Shown piece after piece: positions 23,009 through 35,079 of a DNA stretch of 64,000 bases; positions within the stretch are counted from its first letter, which is position 1; the number at the start of each line of letters is the position of its first letter. A program made the translations under genes and the position numbers. The stretch is from Dipteris shenzhenensis (taxonomy: Eukaryota; Polypodiophyta; Polypodiopsida; Gleicheniales): the NCBI GenBank assembly GCA_047967505.1, contig CM106541.1; one strand, written 5' to 3'. The notes under the pieces are model-generated. The model saw only the letters and a program-made list of their open reading frames with translations. It had not been told where the DNA came from and made no database searches.

Positions 23009-23772
23009 GAGGCAAGTATAAATGTCTGAATTTTGTGGATGTTGACCAAGAAATTCATCATCTCATTTGACGTTGTGAGAGGAAAGGGCAATGCTCAGGT
23101 CCATGACCAATAGGATCAAGTTTTGTTGCCTCAACCAAAGGATTTGATAATTATAAAGTAGCAAAGTTTAGGAAATCAAAGCCCAAAACATTGGTTGTTA
23201 AAATTTAAATTTTGCCTTTGAAATTTTACAACTGTAAGCTTTTCTAGTACAGAAACCCAACTAAGCCGGACAAAATGTAGAGTCGCATCAAGACACAGTT
23301 TATATACAAATGTTTGTAAATGTGAATATTTACAATGGAGGAGGTAGAGGCAAGTTGGGAGAAATTTGAGTTGCACAAAGACCAAGTTTATCGACAAATG
23401 ATTACAATCGTGCACATTTATTGCGGAGGTGAACACATGGTTTGTACAATGTTTGTGAGTTGCAAGAGCATGGACTGCATATGTACAGTAGCAACTTGTT
23501 TTGGAAAAAAGAATCAAACTATCGTATATGCACAAATGAAAGAAGAGGAAAGACCTCAACTTTCCCTTGAAAGCTTATGTTTGTTTGTTTTTTTGGGAAT
23601 AAAGGTGTACCTCATGAAAAGAAAGAGTACTATGCACAATACTACCTTGCTCTGGAATGGGGAATTCAAACTACACACTCGGTAAAAACTAGTTACAAAG
23701 CGGAGCTATTTACTGTAAACTCTCATGTGGGCCTTCTGTCGAGGAGCATTGAATGTGTAGCAAAAACACTAC

Positions 23773-26690
23773 CTATATGGAACTCAAGGAAAGGGCAATG
23801 AAGACTACCTGGTTGCCATCAGGTAAAGTCACACATCCTTTCAAGCAAGGGACTTGCAAAATGTCCTGCACAAAATCACAACTATTACAAAAAGGACGCA
23901 AGGGGTCACGGCTAACTCGAGGACCGCCACATGCACTGTAGTGGTACTCTACCAAAGGGTTGTTGAGGTGGACAAAATGCAAGTCGCTTGTGACCTATGC
24001 AAAAAAAAATTTATTTTGTTATGAGTAATAAAGGCCTAAAGTTTTAGACAAGCATGAAAATCATTAGGGATGGCACACCTTCTTCCCATAACCCAACTGT
24101 GAAACTTGTCGCTCAAACGCATTTCGCAATGTTGTGCAGAGCATGCATTCTAGGATTGCTCCTAAGGTGGTAAAGTCAAAAACCCCAAGTGCATGATGGG
24201 CACACATATATGAAATGCTTTTGGCCACGTACATCACTACACCTTCGTCAACAAACTCTTCCATTAGGTGAGTGAGTGTATGCTTCCTGTCTGCAATGAA
24301 TGACAACTAGCGTGGAGCAAGAAAAGTGTTTAAAGGAAGAAGAAAAGAAAGGCACAAAGGCAATAGGTCTTCTCAAAAAAAGTTTGAAATTACCGTGGCA
24401 CAATCTTTTGGGTTTGGACCATCCCCAACGATGATCTGGTCGGTAGGTGGTCCATCAAGGTCTACTTTTAGAATGACAAAAGCCACTGTATAAATAACTG
24501 AAATAAAAGAAGACCTGAGGTTTTCCATTTGATGTGTTGCCCAAGGCATGTTAACTTGTATTACATTGTCTGGGACAAAAGAAATAAAGCCATCAAAAGG
24601 CTCGACTTTCAAAATAGTTGTTGCGTCAATGTGCAGGGAGAAAGATGACGTACCACCTTCACCAGATGCCTTTTTTGTAATGGTAGGCCCCTCTATCTGC
24701 ACAAAATCGTCTACTTGCAATGTATCTCGCATTTACAAAACATAAACATGAGGAACATGGAGTGTGATTGTCTCTATACAATCTTCATCAGTAAGATTGA
24801 CACGTAAAAAGACTGGATACGGTACATCTTTGGCCTTATAAGTGCCATACTTTGCCAATATCTTGCCTTCGAAAGGGAGACGATAGGGTACAAACTCTGA
24901 CAATGTAGGGATTAACAATTTTGGTAGACTACTTGCATTCACGAGACATGGATGCAATGGAGTTATTGCCTTACTAGCTTCACCATCTTCACCTACACCA
25001 TTGGTGGCTTAGATTGGTGGATCAAAATTTTCATCATGGTGTTGTTCGTTATCTTTTAGCCCGGAAGTTGAAGCGGCTGAAATAAAAGTTTGCCAGCTTA
25101 GAAACTGATGTCACAATTGTTGAATTAATTATTGTAGTTTTGGTGGATCAAATTTTTCATCATGGTGTTGTTCGTTATCTTTCAGCCCAGAAGTTGAAGC
25201 AGCTTAGAAACTGATGTTAGAATTGAATTAATTATTATAGTTGGCATCTTTTATTTATCTTGTTTACTTTTCGTATATGTTCTATTTTTCATTTGAAATG
25301 CTTGATTAAATGTTTCAAAAGTGTTGATGTCTAAGTATTGAAAAGTTTGAACCAAAATTGAGGTCTAAGTAGCCAAAAACTTCAAAAGGTTGTTTCAAAA
25401 CTTTGACTATCAAAAATAGACTACTAGAATAAAACCAAAGCAATAAATACATTGACCAATAACTATGTTGGATGATCAATAGTATGTTCAAATAATAAAA
25501 AAGTTGACGACTAAGTCAGGCTTAACAAAAATAAAAGTTCATGACTAACTTTATGCAGACCGAATTGAGAAGTTTCTCTAAGCATTGGTAACTGCTGAAC
25601 TATTTTGCTCGTCTACAACGGGTGGCTTTATGACAATAATAAAATTGCATTTGAGTTTAGTCTTGGAGCCCTTCCTCCGTAGCGTATTCCAAACTGGAAA
25701 AAGAATATCGACAACTAGCAGCAGAAATTGAGATCCTGAAACACAAAAGATTCATGATAAGGGCGTTAGAAAAAATGGAAATTCACCTTCGTCACACACC
25801 TTTTTTGCAGCTACATAGAAGCCCATTTTTAAGGTCTTCTTTACGATTTTTCTAACCCTAGAAGTCTTGCAAACACCTATGTCTTGAGTCGCGTGCTTTA
25901 TTAGTCCTAGTGCCAGAGGCAAACTCATAACTGGGACTAGAGGTGGAGAAGTCATCTTAATCATGCAAACTCTAAAGGCAGAGATGAGATCTTGTTGTGT
26001 AAGTGTGCGAACAATGTTGGTCATTAGAGGTCCCAAATCTAGAATTAACATACACTCAATCAACCCTACGTACGCAATAAAATAAATATACGAAACAGAG
26101 TAAGCATTTGATCATGATACCTTCTATGCACCGAGAGCTTCTATTAGGATTACCAACCTTCGTGTCTAGATCTTGTTTTGCTGCAACATAACACTATTGT
26201 GAACTAAAGAATTGATGAGGCTTGTTAAAACAATAAGGGAACGGGCAACAAAACAATGACAAAGCTACCCATACAAACCTTTAGTAGGAGTGAAGTCTAT
26301 GGACTTTAATCCATGATGTTCCATGCACAAAGCATTCTTGTCCTCTTGACCAACCATACGGGAATCGTTTACAGTTAATAACATGAGAGTCCTTGACAAA
26401 CCAACTTAACTACGATGAAGAACTCAGCAAAGAATGATTACCACAACGAACAGATAGAGTGTCATTTGCATAGACTTCTTTAGGCTCTGCCATGCTTATC
26501 AATCCTATAATCAAAGAAGAAACGAAATCAGGGACTGAAAATGGAATCCGTAGGTAGCGAAAAGGTTGAAAGAGAAAATGAAAATGGAAGAACCTTTTTG
26601 AAAATTACCACTACTCGTGTCCATGGAATCACCAGAGCCTTGCAGGGCATCTTCATGCTTTAGAGCAGGTCCGATCGCCATAGAGTTGGA
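23773..26690 (-). pseudogene. possible multi-exon RPA/OB-fold gene of Helitron A
   Basis: Several short minus-strand open blocks are bounded by plausible splice sites: 26680-26600 (starting MAIGPALKHEDALQG), 26496-26425, 26395-26290, 26190-26165, 26063-25795, 24957-24390, 24306-24064 and 23982-23773. Two (24957-24733 and 24732-24373) join in one frame apart from a single stop. Together they read like an OB-fold strand pattern (VDDFVQIEGP, then FSLHIDATTILKVEP). The last block has a Cys cluster (YHYSACGG to FCNSC) that could be the zinc ribbon of a replication protein A large subunit. RPA-like genes are known cargo of plant Helitrons. I infer the link from position and strand; the product is not firmly recognised. 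Confidence 0.35.
25014..25255. repeat. tandem duplication, about 125-bp period
   Basis: A segment beginning TTGGTGGATCAAA and running through GTTCGTTATCTTT and AGAAACTGATGT occurs at about 25014 and 25139. It lies in a possible intron of the OB-fold gene. 25256-25750 shows nothing else recognisable. Confidence 0.8.
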
Positions 26691-26959
26691 AATAATAGAA
26701 GTATAGTAATCGAAACAGTAGATGGAGCATGGAAAAGGATGGCTGCGACCCCCATTTTATAATAGTTATGAAAATAGTCCATTGCAGGTATGTTATGGCA
26801 ATGGAACCTTTCCGAATGTACACCATGGTTCATCCATATCTTGCATCTTTCTGAATGCATGTCTGTTTCTAGGGCATCTTTTGCCAACACCAATGTTTTT
26901 ATTCTATTTTTGCCAACACGTGCTTTTGGACTAGCCACCGCACAGTATACATACTACTT

Positions 26960-27180
26960 CCTTCCACTACTCCAGGGAGCGAGACCCGCTTGCAAGGTTA
27001 AATGCTCCAATGCTCCAGAGAGCGACACCCACTAACATGCAACAAATAGAATACCTCATAGAATGGCTCCAACACTCCAGAGAGCGAGCCTGCTCATAAG
27101 GTCCAATGCTCCAGAGAGCGAGACCCACTCACAGGGTTGAACATTGCAACAAATAGAATACCTCACAGAATGGCTACTAA
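26960..27180. repeat. tandem repeat array with CTCCAGAGAGCGAG core
   Basis: At least four copies of a CTCCAGAGAGCGAG-like motif are embedded in a longer unit of about 109 bp. The longer unit is visible from the repeated block GCAACAAATAGAATACCTCA at 27035 and 27144. It lies upstream, in the minus-strand sense, of the possible OB-fold gene. Its position fits a subterminal repeat of Helitron A, but no element end was identified. Confidence 0.7.
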
Positions 27181-28980
27181 CTAGGGCTTGCATGCGATCA
27201 GGGTGGGCGCTAACCAACCAGATGGCAGAACATGTTTCGACGAGATGAAAAACCAACCACGAAGCGTTGGTGGCAGAACATGATTCGGCGATGAAAAACC
27301 ATGCGCGAAGCACCAAATGGCAACATAGGATTCACCATAATTAAAGCAGAACAAACACAAAAAATCAGAATTAAACAATTTTCGCTTTCTTTGGGGGAGT
27401 CCTCGACTTAGGCCTCTCCCAAGGCAAGCCAAAACAAGGTGAATAAATTCATTTGGCCTGCCAAGAGGATGCAAATCTTTGGTCTTGCACATGGTCGTCT
27501 TACAGTGACCTTATGGTTGTAGCCACAGACATGGCCTGATATGCAGGGGAGATTCATGACGATGAAAGGATGTTAATTCATGGATGAATCACATGGGGAG
27601 GAATGCAAAGAGGAAGGTGAGATGGGAGGGAGAGAGGCAAGGGAACAAGAAACAGGAAGCTTGAATAAAGCTCGAATGCTCATTATCTATGGCGATGCTA
27701 GCTTGAAGCTCTCGGCTATGGCAAAAACTCCACCGTACTGCACTGCCAACCAAGATCACGTTAGCAATGCCAGGTACATAATCATGCCAGCAAGCTTGGA
27801 ACATGGTAGGATATCTGTGGCAAGAAATCATCAGAAGCCTTTAGATCCTAGGTGTGAATCGACGTATCAGCTTGATGTAGACTCACTTACGCAGGTGTCG
27901 TCGACTTTTGGAATCTGAATAGATTTAATCTCTCTGCAACGTATCCTTTACTAGCCAAGAGAATGACATTGCAGTTGAAGAAACCATGGCCGGAGAAAAG
28001 TTGAAGGAGCTCATTCGATTGCATAGCACCTGGCTTCATAATTCAAGCCTGGCGAATCCAAAATGACTGCCCCTATTGTCGACGCTGTTGTGGAGTCCTC
28101 AATCCCGCTCCCTGATGATGTAGTCGAAAAATACAGCTTGCAAGGCAGAATCTGCTCATTCAATTTGTCTTGTTTGATTTCAAAGGGATCTTCACATAGA
28201 TTTCCATGAGTTTCCCAATGGCTTTGATCCAGGTGCTATGTAAACTTAGCATCATGGGCACGACGCTTGAGCTCCAACTGGAGCAGCTATGCTTCATGGG
28301 CAATGACTGTCTGCTACTAGCATTGGGCAAGCTCCAGATTTCGAAGTGCGAGGGCGACACAACGGTCTTGAGGGGAAGGGGGAGAAAGCTAGGGAGGCCC
28401 CATGACAAACAAAGGATGCAGAAAGGGCTTATTAGAGTGGGAGATGGTAAGCAAAATCAAAGTGAGACTGAGCATGAGAAAGCTCATCTGGTTGAAAAGA
28501 GAGCAATTCAGCATCAGTAGCTGAGTTTGTTTCCAGGCCCATGAGCAGGCAGAAGGCTTGCTAGCCTTGGAAGGCCTACGCACAAGAAACAAGTTGAATC
28601 GCAAACACCTAGAATATTTGCAGACTTTCAACCAAACTCGTTAGAAATTGCACGCCAAACCAATAAAAAATTCACAATTTTTCAAAACAAAACAAGGTGG
28701 AGGGTCTCCTTTGAGAAGTGTGGTGCTGGTCTAAGGTCAGCAAAAGTTGTATGGTTATGGAAGGTGTATGGTTTAGTTTGTTTCAGGTTTGGAATTAATG
28801 GTTGGGTTTTGTTTTAGGCCCATAATTAATGGTTGGGTTTTGTTTTTTGTTTTTGTTTCCAAAGGTGGAGTTGGTTTAAGGTCTGCGGAAGTTGCATGGA
28901 TTATGGTTTGTAGATGATTTTTTATTTTTCCTTTCTTTTTTAGGTTTTTTTTCCTCTCAAATTAGTGGGGTTTTTTTGTT
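27181..28980. other. no recognised gene; one unidentified open frame
   Basis: A plus-strand frame at 28206-28520 (104 codons) ends in a charged region with RGRGRKLGRP, which resembles an AT-hook, but it has no recognisable family. Frames at 27580-27918 (plus) and 27181-27492 (minus) also lack known motifs. The segment lies between two Helitron copies and could be captured host DNA or simple intergenic sequence. Confidence 0.4.
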
Positions 28981-29029
28981 TTTGTTTTTTTAATGTAAAG
29001 ATTGTTTGAGATAGTTAGTTATCGACAAG

Positions 29030-29649
29030 TATGTAGACCATAGAATGGTCTGACCAATATGTGTATGTGATCCACTGTCGTTTTTTTTGTTAGGTATGTT
29101 AGTCCAAATGTGATCTAGCTTTTGGAAAAAAAAAAATGTGATCTAGCTATGACCCATATATTGTTGTGATATGATGGGGTTGAAGGGTGTAACCGAAAGT
29201 GTTCATAATGTTTTGTAGCATTTGTGTTTTGTTTGTTTGTTGAAGCATGTCAATGTTAAAGTCTCCTATGAAAATTGTCTTTTGTGTGTTAGTAGTTGTT
29301 GATAATTTCCTGTGAAGCAATTGAAAGAATGTTTTGTGTTTTCGGATGGTGATCTATATATGTTTGTGATTTTATATGTTTCATGTTTTGTTTTTTATTT
29401 TAGATGTCATTATTTCAATTCCGTGTAGCGATATTTTGTCTAAATTTTCAATGATGAAGTTTTTTCGGATGAGGGTGCAACTGTTATGATTGTTTATATA
29501 TTGGAAGTCGGATGTTATATATGGTTGGTAGTGTTCAGTTTTTGCTCCTTGCAAACATATAATATCGAAATTGATTAGTGACCCTGTGGCTTGTATATCG
29601 TCTTTGTATTTATGTAATGACCTAGTGTTTAAAGATTGTATCATCGCAG
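29030..29649 (-). pseudogene. Helitron B C-terminal EEP endonuclease
   Basis: Directly after the helicase the same frame reads SLNTRSLHKYKDDI and FDIICLQGAKTE. These are the first EEP blocks, with the metal-binding Glu of CLQE apparently replaced by Gly. After a frameshift near 29385 come YRSPSENTK, IFIGDFNIDML (near 29285-29253) and LDHIWTNIP (near 29115-29090). Last is YWSDHSMVYI near 29060, the catalytic SDH block. Block order and spacing match LINE-like apurinic endonucleases. A 15-bp insertion near 29121-29135 with flanking duplication, and several stops, inactivate it. The fusion to the helicase excludes a chance LINE neighbour, since the first blocks share its frame. Confidence 0.85.
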
Positions 29650-31594
29650 TTGTGGCTATGTGTTGGTAAATTTTGTTGTTCAATGTTTCCCATTTTGATT
29701 GAGTGGTTAGCCTTTTCATTTCTTCGTGAACATCTTTGTCTATGAGAAGGTGTTGTTGTTGGAGTCGTTGAAGTAAGTAAAGGTTATTTATGTTTTTTAC
29801 ACGTGAAAGTGATGTGTATGCAAGGCCATGCATGCGAATTCCTATTGGTGAGAAAGCTAACCTATCCATCGTTAGTCCTTGTGCTCTGTGTATTGTTCTA
29901 GCAGTAGCAGCTACTTGGATCAAGAATTGTTGTCAAGTAAGGTACTTGTTTTAGAAAGGCCAATTTGTATTTCCCTTGTAACACGGAATATGGGTATCCA
30001 TTTGTAATTGATGTTTGTAGTATATGCATGGTAGTTTTTTGACGGGTTTCACTCCCAATTTTCGGGTTTTGAAATTGAATCCATACGATGTCATTATTGT
30101 CGTAGGTAGACATATTCATAAAAACTCCATCTTCACCATTAATTAATCCATCTTGTTGGTTAATGTTCCCTGTACATAATTCAACTCGCATTCCTTCTTT
30201 GGTCTGTGTAGTTGTTCATAGTCCATCTATTGCTTTAGGGTTTTCTAAAATTTTAGACGAGATGCGACTATCATTGAGTGTATCGATTGCTCTGATATTA
30301 TCGATTGAGGGTGAGGGGGAGATGCAAGGAGTAGAAGGAAATGATAGAAGTAAGAACATAGGCTAACAACAATAAGTTAGTATAGTAAAGGTGGGGGAAA
30401 GTATGGTCTCTAGGTGGCTCGCGAAGGCAAGATTGGTTTATGTATTGTATTTGTTCATTTGTATGTGTACAGTTTCTAAAAGAGTTTAATGTTTGTATGA
30501 ATTCAATATTGTTTTAGCGCATTGTTTTTTTGTGTTCACAGCATTGTGGTTTTGTGAGCTAGTATGTGTTTGCCATTGACTGTATTGAGTCTTCTTCTGA
30601 TTTGAATATCTAGCTATCTCTTACTGGTTTGGCTTGATATAAATCTCCACAGCAAATGACATCAACATTTCCAAAGTATTCTGAATGGTTTCTTTTGAAT
30701 GTTCTCATGTGTAGGTCTGCAAAATCCAAAGTGTGACTTCCTACTAATGAGATTTCATCAAAGACAATAATTTGTAATTGTTCATAAAGACAAATTAGTA
30801 TGTCAAGCTTTTCTTTTGAGAGGGATGTTAAGTTTTTTGTTTGTAATGGTAAATGCAGTGCGCAGTGTATAGTAAGGCCGTTTATGTTGTAAGCTGCTTT
30901 TCCTGTGTAAGCTAGCATTAATACATGTAATTTCTCATAATCTACATTTAAAATGGCTCAATTATAAAATCGGAGCAAATCTTGGACTATAAGTAAAATA
31001 AGGTATGTTTTACTTGTGCCTGCTCCACCAGTGAGAAATAAATCTACTTTTTCTATTGGGTGAATCCTTTTTTGTATCATAATATCATTGAACAGTTGTG
31101 TTTAAGAAGTAAGAAGCGAATCATTTTGAAATACTCATCATTGTGCATTAGGATTTGTTTTTTTAACTGGAATAATGAAATTTTCTTTTTTTTATCTGTA
31201 CTTCGCATGTCAAATGCAATGCCATATGTCGAGAAGTTATTTTGTTCGGAATCATTGTTGTTAATATTGTCAATATCATAGTTGTTTATTTGTGGGATGT
31301 TGTTTTTCTCTGCTTTTTTATCATCATTACCTGTGTGTACAAAGCCTTATTTTGTAGTATAATGTCATGGCCAGAATTGAAGGCTTGTTGCCAACAACCA
31401 TGTATTAATAGTTCATGGTTTTCATCGTCTTTAAAAGGGTAGTATAAGAGTACTTGTTCTCGATAGTAATTTTTTGGATCCTTGACAATATTAAACTTTA
31501 TGAATATTATAATTCTTGGCTTGTGCCTTTTCTTAATGTTGCCATTGTTGTAATCATATTCTGCTGCAAATGTTACGAGACAAATGTCATCCAT
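29650..31594 (-). pseudogene. Helitron B PIF1-like helicase
   Basis: 31594-31286 carries the Rep-helicase linker (KDPKNYYREQVLLYYPF). Walker A is at about 31035-31009 and reads GGAGTSKT, with Ser in place of the usual Gly before Lys. The next frame, 30918-30610, has AYTGKAAYNINGLTIH and Walker B in IIVFDEISLVG. 30191-29898 has the DGLINGEDG block. 29923 onward has TARTIHRAQGLTMD and GLAYTSLSRVK, the last PIF1 motifs. Frameshifts near 31280, 30600 and 29900 separate the pieces. In an intact element this 5'-3' helicase unwinds DNA behind the Rep nick. Confidence 0.92.
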
Positions 31595-32859
31595 GTTTTT
31601 TCTTTTTGTGTATTTATTGATGATAGTATCACATGTGATGTTGGTGGAGGACTCACCGGCGAGGTCCTGTAGTTGTTTTTTTGTTTGAGGATTAGTGCTC
31701 TATTTTCTTCTTTGTTTGTATTTATAAAGTAGAAGCTTCTTGTTGTTCTATGTAAGGGTAAAGATAGAGTAATGAAAGATGCCAACTGTGCACTCATTTG
31801 TTGTGTATGCAAAAATGTGTTTCCCATTTTTCGTGATCTATCATATGCAGTATTGTTGTCCTGTATGCAAGTTTTAATTGTGTGGTGTTGCAAGAATTTC
31901 GTTACTGTGTCATCCATTTTTGTAATATATGAGATGCAGTATGTGGTGGTTGAATATGGGTCCATGATGTATTGTATATCCATATTTGATTGCCATAGGA
32001 AACTCATTTTTGGATTAAAAGCATTTGTGAAAATGTCCTTTGGTTGTCTTTTCAAGAATAGTGTTGGTTTTCCTATTTGTGACCGTATTGCCAGCACATA
32101 TGTTGATATGTCTATTCTGATATTATCAATCCACTCAGTGAATGTGATATTTGTTTCGGTATCTATGGAGTGTAAATGTGTAGTAATTTCTGTGTATATT
32201 GCTTTGTTAATATGGAGATCATTAGCATCCAAAGGGGTTAGAATCATTGTTTGATGTAGTCGAGGCTTCGGATAATGAAATCTGCAATTACTAATTCTCT
32301 TCTTATGGCATGTAGACGTATGTTTGTGGGTTTGGATGTCCTTGATTTTTGGTGGTAGTAGGTTTTTGTCACATGTTATGTAGTTATCAACAAAAGATGT
32401 GATGTCATTATTGTCGTGAACTCCGTATGTTGGTGCATCTTCTATCCAAATGATTCCATGTTCATGTTGGCTTCCTCTACTTTGGAATTTGACAAAGAAG
32501 TAATCGTGTATTTTTGCGAGTATTTCATCGCCTCTCATTATTAGTTTGAGAAATTTTTTGATTTTATGAGTGTAATATCTTGCACAGATTGTTGCGTTGT
32601 TTCTTATTAAGTTCCTTGTGTCAGCATTCGTGTGTTGTTGTGTTATATTTTGTTTATTGATATTCAAGTATATGTCATCTGTCAAAGGTTCCCACATTCT
32701 TTCGGCACATGATAATGTCATAAACATAGACAGAGGCCCTAATTGCCTCATCATTGTGAATGCATCTTTCCTAAGTTTTTCTTTGTGGTCTAGGGAGGTG
32801 CGAAGGTTTTCGAAGTCCCTATACCCAACTTTGAATTTTAAAATGGCTTCAATGTTCAT
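31573..32859 (-). pseudogene. Helitron B Rep (HUH/Y2) domain
   Basis: A 428-codon open frame carries the Rep nuclease. The HUH motif is in GSQHEHGIIW (residues about 130-138). The Cys/His cluster THKHTSTCHKK to CRFHYPKP spans about 177-199. The catalytic tyrosine motif YCISYITK lies at 297-304, with both Tyr and the Lys present. All expected catalytic residues of this domain therefore remain even though the element is broken elsewhere. Rep cleaves one strand at the element end and forms a phosphotyrosine link. The frame passes toward the helicase through an overlapping frame at 31594. Confidence 0.93.
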
Positions 32860-32895
32860 GTCATTTAAAACATCTTTACCGCACAGTACTTTGTT

Positions 32896-34340
32896 TTACA
32901 ATGCACCTTTGCACAATCGTACCCAAATGGATTGCATTACTTGATTAATAAGAACCTTAATCGATTTAAAAAACAAGTTGGGTATGTTTTGTGAAAAGTT
33001 GAGGGATTTGTGTGTTAATTCCCATTTTGCGATGTCTTGATATGTTAGTCGAGGATTTTGAATATGTCTTTTTGAACCAAAGAAAAGCATAGGAAATTTT
33101 AGTTCTTCACTATACTTGTCTTGAAATAGGCCTAACAGTCTATTGTTTTCCAAAGAGGCTACGTAGTTGATATCAATTTCGTAATCTATGACATGTTCAG
33201 CTGTAATGATGTTATGGATCATAGTATCTATATAAGTTTCATCACTGTCGTCTAGGTAGGATTGTTGGTCGTTTTCCTCATCTTCTATATTTTCTTGTGA
33301 GCATAAGATTTCTTGCAAATGTTTTGTCCACTGTTCATTGATTTGAACATTGTTAGCTTTGTAAAGTGGGATTTGAACAAGTGTATGTAATGCTCGCATA
33401 AGAATAGTTGGTCTGACTTTCCCAATCAAGTATGTGCTTTTATATTGTAGTTTTTTTCAAATTCCAAGTATTATTGATGATTCATCATAAATAAATATTG
33501 GTAATATATGCTGGATATTTCTTGTGTCAGCCATGCCATTTACAATCCTACTGTGCATGTCGTACTGGCCTCCGTGTGTTAGTTCTCTTATTTGAGTATA
33601 TGCTATTCTTGGTGCAACTAACCATTCTTCAATGTCATTAAGGATTTTAACATTTAACAACTCTGTGTTTCGCTATATTTGTTGAGGAAAAAAATTCTTT
33701 GACATGCTATTTAGTTTTATAGCTGTCTTACATTCTCTACAAATTCGTTGTTTCTTCTTCTCAAAAGGAACATTTTGTTGTCTTTTGGTTATTATCCAAG
33801 CATGTGTGGTTTGTTTTGCATACGTTGTTTGTTTTTTAAATAGTAAACGCTCACATGACAAATATTCGTATTTTGGAGTGTCTCGAATTGTGTTAATGTA
33901 ATTTTTTACGAACTTTGAAGGAGTTCCAAATGCTTTTGAGTATTTTTGTAATGGTATACATTCATCTATTATGCATGCTCGCTTTCGTTTGTGTGTTGTC
34001 ATTTTTAGTTGTGAGCTTAATGCTTGTTCTAGTACAAGCATTGTTGCTGCCTCATTGTGGTGCTGTAGTTGGTTGTGTTGTTTAGTGGCTTGGTTGTAAT
34101 AATCATCTTTGTGTTGTGTCGTTGGTTTTTTTGTTTCTTTTTAATGTCTAGGATCCTACGTTTGATAGTATCGCTTCGAAGAATTGCTTCTGGGAATTTT
34201 TGGGTTAAGATGTCCATTGCATCAATGGTAGAAGTGAGTGCATTTACATTAATCATGTTTTCTAGAATACGACCCATGTCTTTGGTCCAACGAGTATACT
34301 TTGATGTTATTGTTTCCATTGTACACAAGAAAATTAGCAT
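32896..34340 (-). pseudogene. Helitron B N-terminal region
   Basis: Pieces 34340-34029, 34041-33673, 33660-33457 and 33429-32896 are in Helitron order. The second has a Cys pair (RICREC) and a basic KRKRACI stretch. The third has DIEEWLVAPRIAYTQIREL, a block conserved at this point in Helitron proteins and also present in Helitron A. The fourth has IPLYKANNVQINEQW and ELKFPMLFFGSKRH, again paralleled in A. The role of this part is unknown; DNA binding is often assumed. Confidence 0.85.
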
Positions 34341-34430
34341 TTCTGGGGTTATTAGGAGGAGCTGTAGTTTTTGTGGCTTCTATGTAGATTCTTTTATTTT
34401 GGAAGTGTTTGTGTTAATTTGATTATGTGA

Positions 34431-35079
34431 ATGATGTATTTCAAATTCAAAACTGAATGTGCGGGAGAAAACATGTTGTAAGAACAAGTCTTCAATACAA
34501 TAGTAATTATTACGAGGAAAAGATGATACATTTCGATTGATTTACCGGATCATTACAACTGGATGACTCGCTCAAGACTTCGAGACTTCGCTCCTAACTT
34601 CGAAGAAAAGGCATAAAGAACAAGATCACACAACACCTTCATGACTTTGAATCGTTGCGCCTCAGAACAAAGTTCAATCACTGGCGCAACGAAATAACAG
34701 GGCCAACATCCCCTAACCCATCCGCTAACCACGCATCTAACCCAACTTAACCCACCCGGGTGCGCTAAACTGGTCAACTTGACAAGGGAACTTACAATAC
34801 CGGATTTTTCCCAACCCAACCCACAAAAACAACACTATCCTAAGAAGACCGATGTTTCTGTGTGAGGCTCAAAAGTGTACTAAGCTCTACCCGATTGGGG
34901 GCAGACCAAAAATGTAGGGAGTCCAAAATGTGGAGAAAATCTAAAATGTATTGATAAGGTGAACCCTTAAAGTTCGGCATCCAATGAGAAATGTGGTTAC
35001 CGCCATTTGCCATTTTGCCATAACTTTCTCCCTTGGTCACTCTTCTTCTTCTTCTTCTTCTTCGTCTTCTTGTTCAGCT
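34431..35079. promoter_or_regulatory. upstream region of the SRR1-like gene
   Basis: No coding sequence or clear TATA box was found. A (CTT)n run at 35040-35073 lies in the probable 5' untranslated region. An in-frame upstream ATG at 34984 would add 32 residues dominated by a Ser run from this microsatellite, so I prefer the start at 35080. Confidence 0.45.

Larger units (their letters stand above)
28980..34430 (-). mobile_element. Helitron B: Rep-helicase-endonuclease (Helentron type)
   Basis: An almost complete but inactivated rolling-circle transposon reads right to left. In order it has an N-terminal region, an HUH/Y2 Rep, a PIF1-family helicase, and a C-terminal exonuclease-endonuclease-phosphatase (EEP) domain. 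Classical plant Helitrons lack this last domain; it defines the Helentron branch described from animals. Frameshifts and stops break it into about ten pieces. Termini could not be fixed: the left limit is set by the end of endonuclease similarity and the right limit by the first N-terminal frame. The host SRR1-like gene begins about 650 bp beyond the right limit. Confidence 0.9.

Noticed and set aside
26660-27492. Open frames over the CTCCAGAGAGCGAG repeat as a gene
   Set aside because: No motif, interrupted, and explained by the tandem repeat.
28206-28520. AT-hook protein captured by a Helitron
   Set aside because: The single RGRGRKLGRP stretch is not enough, and there is no known fold or element boundary.
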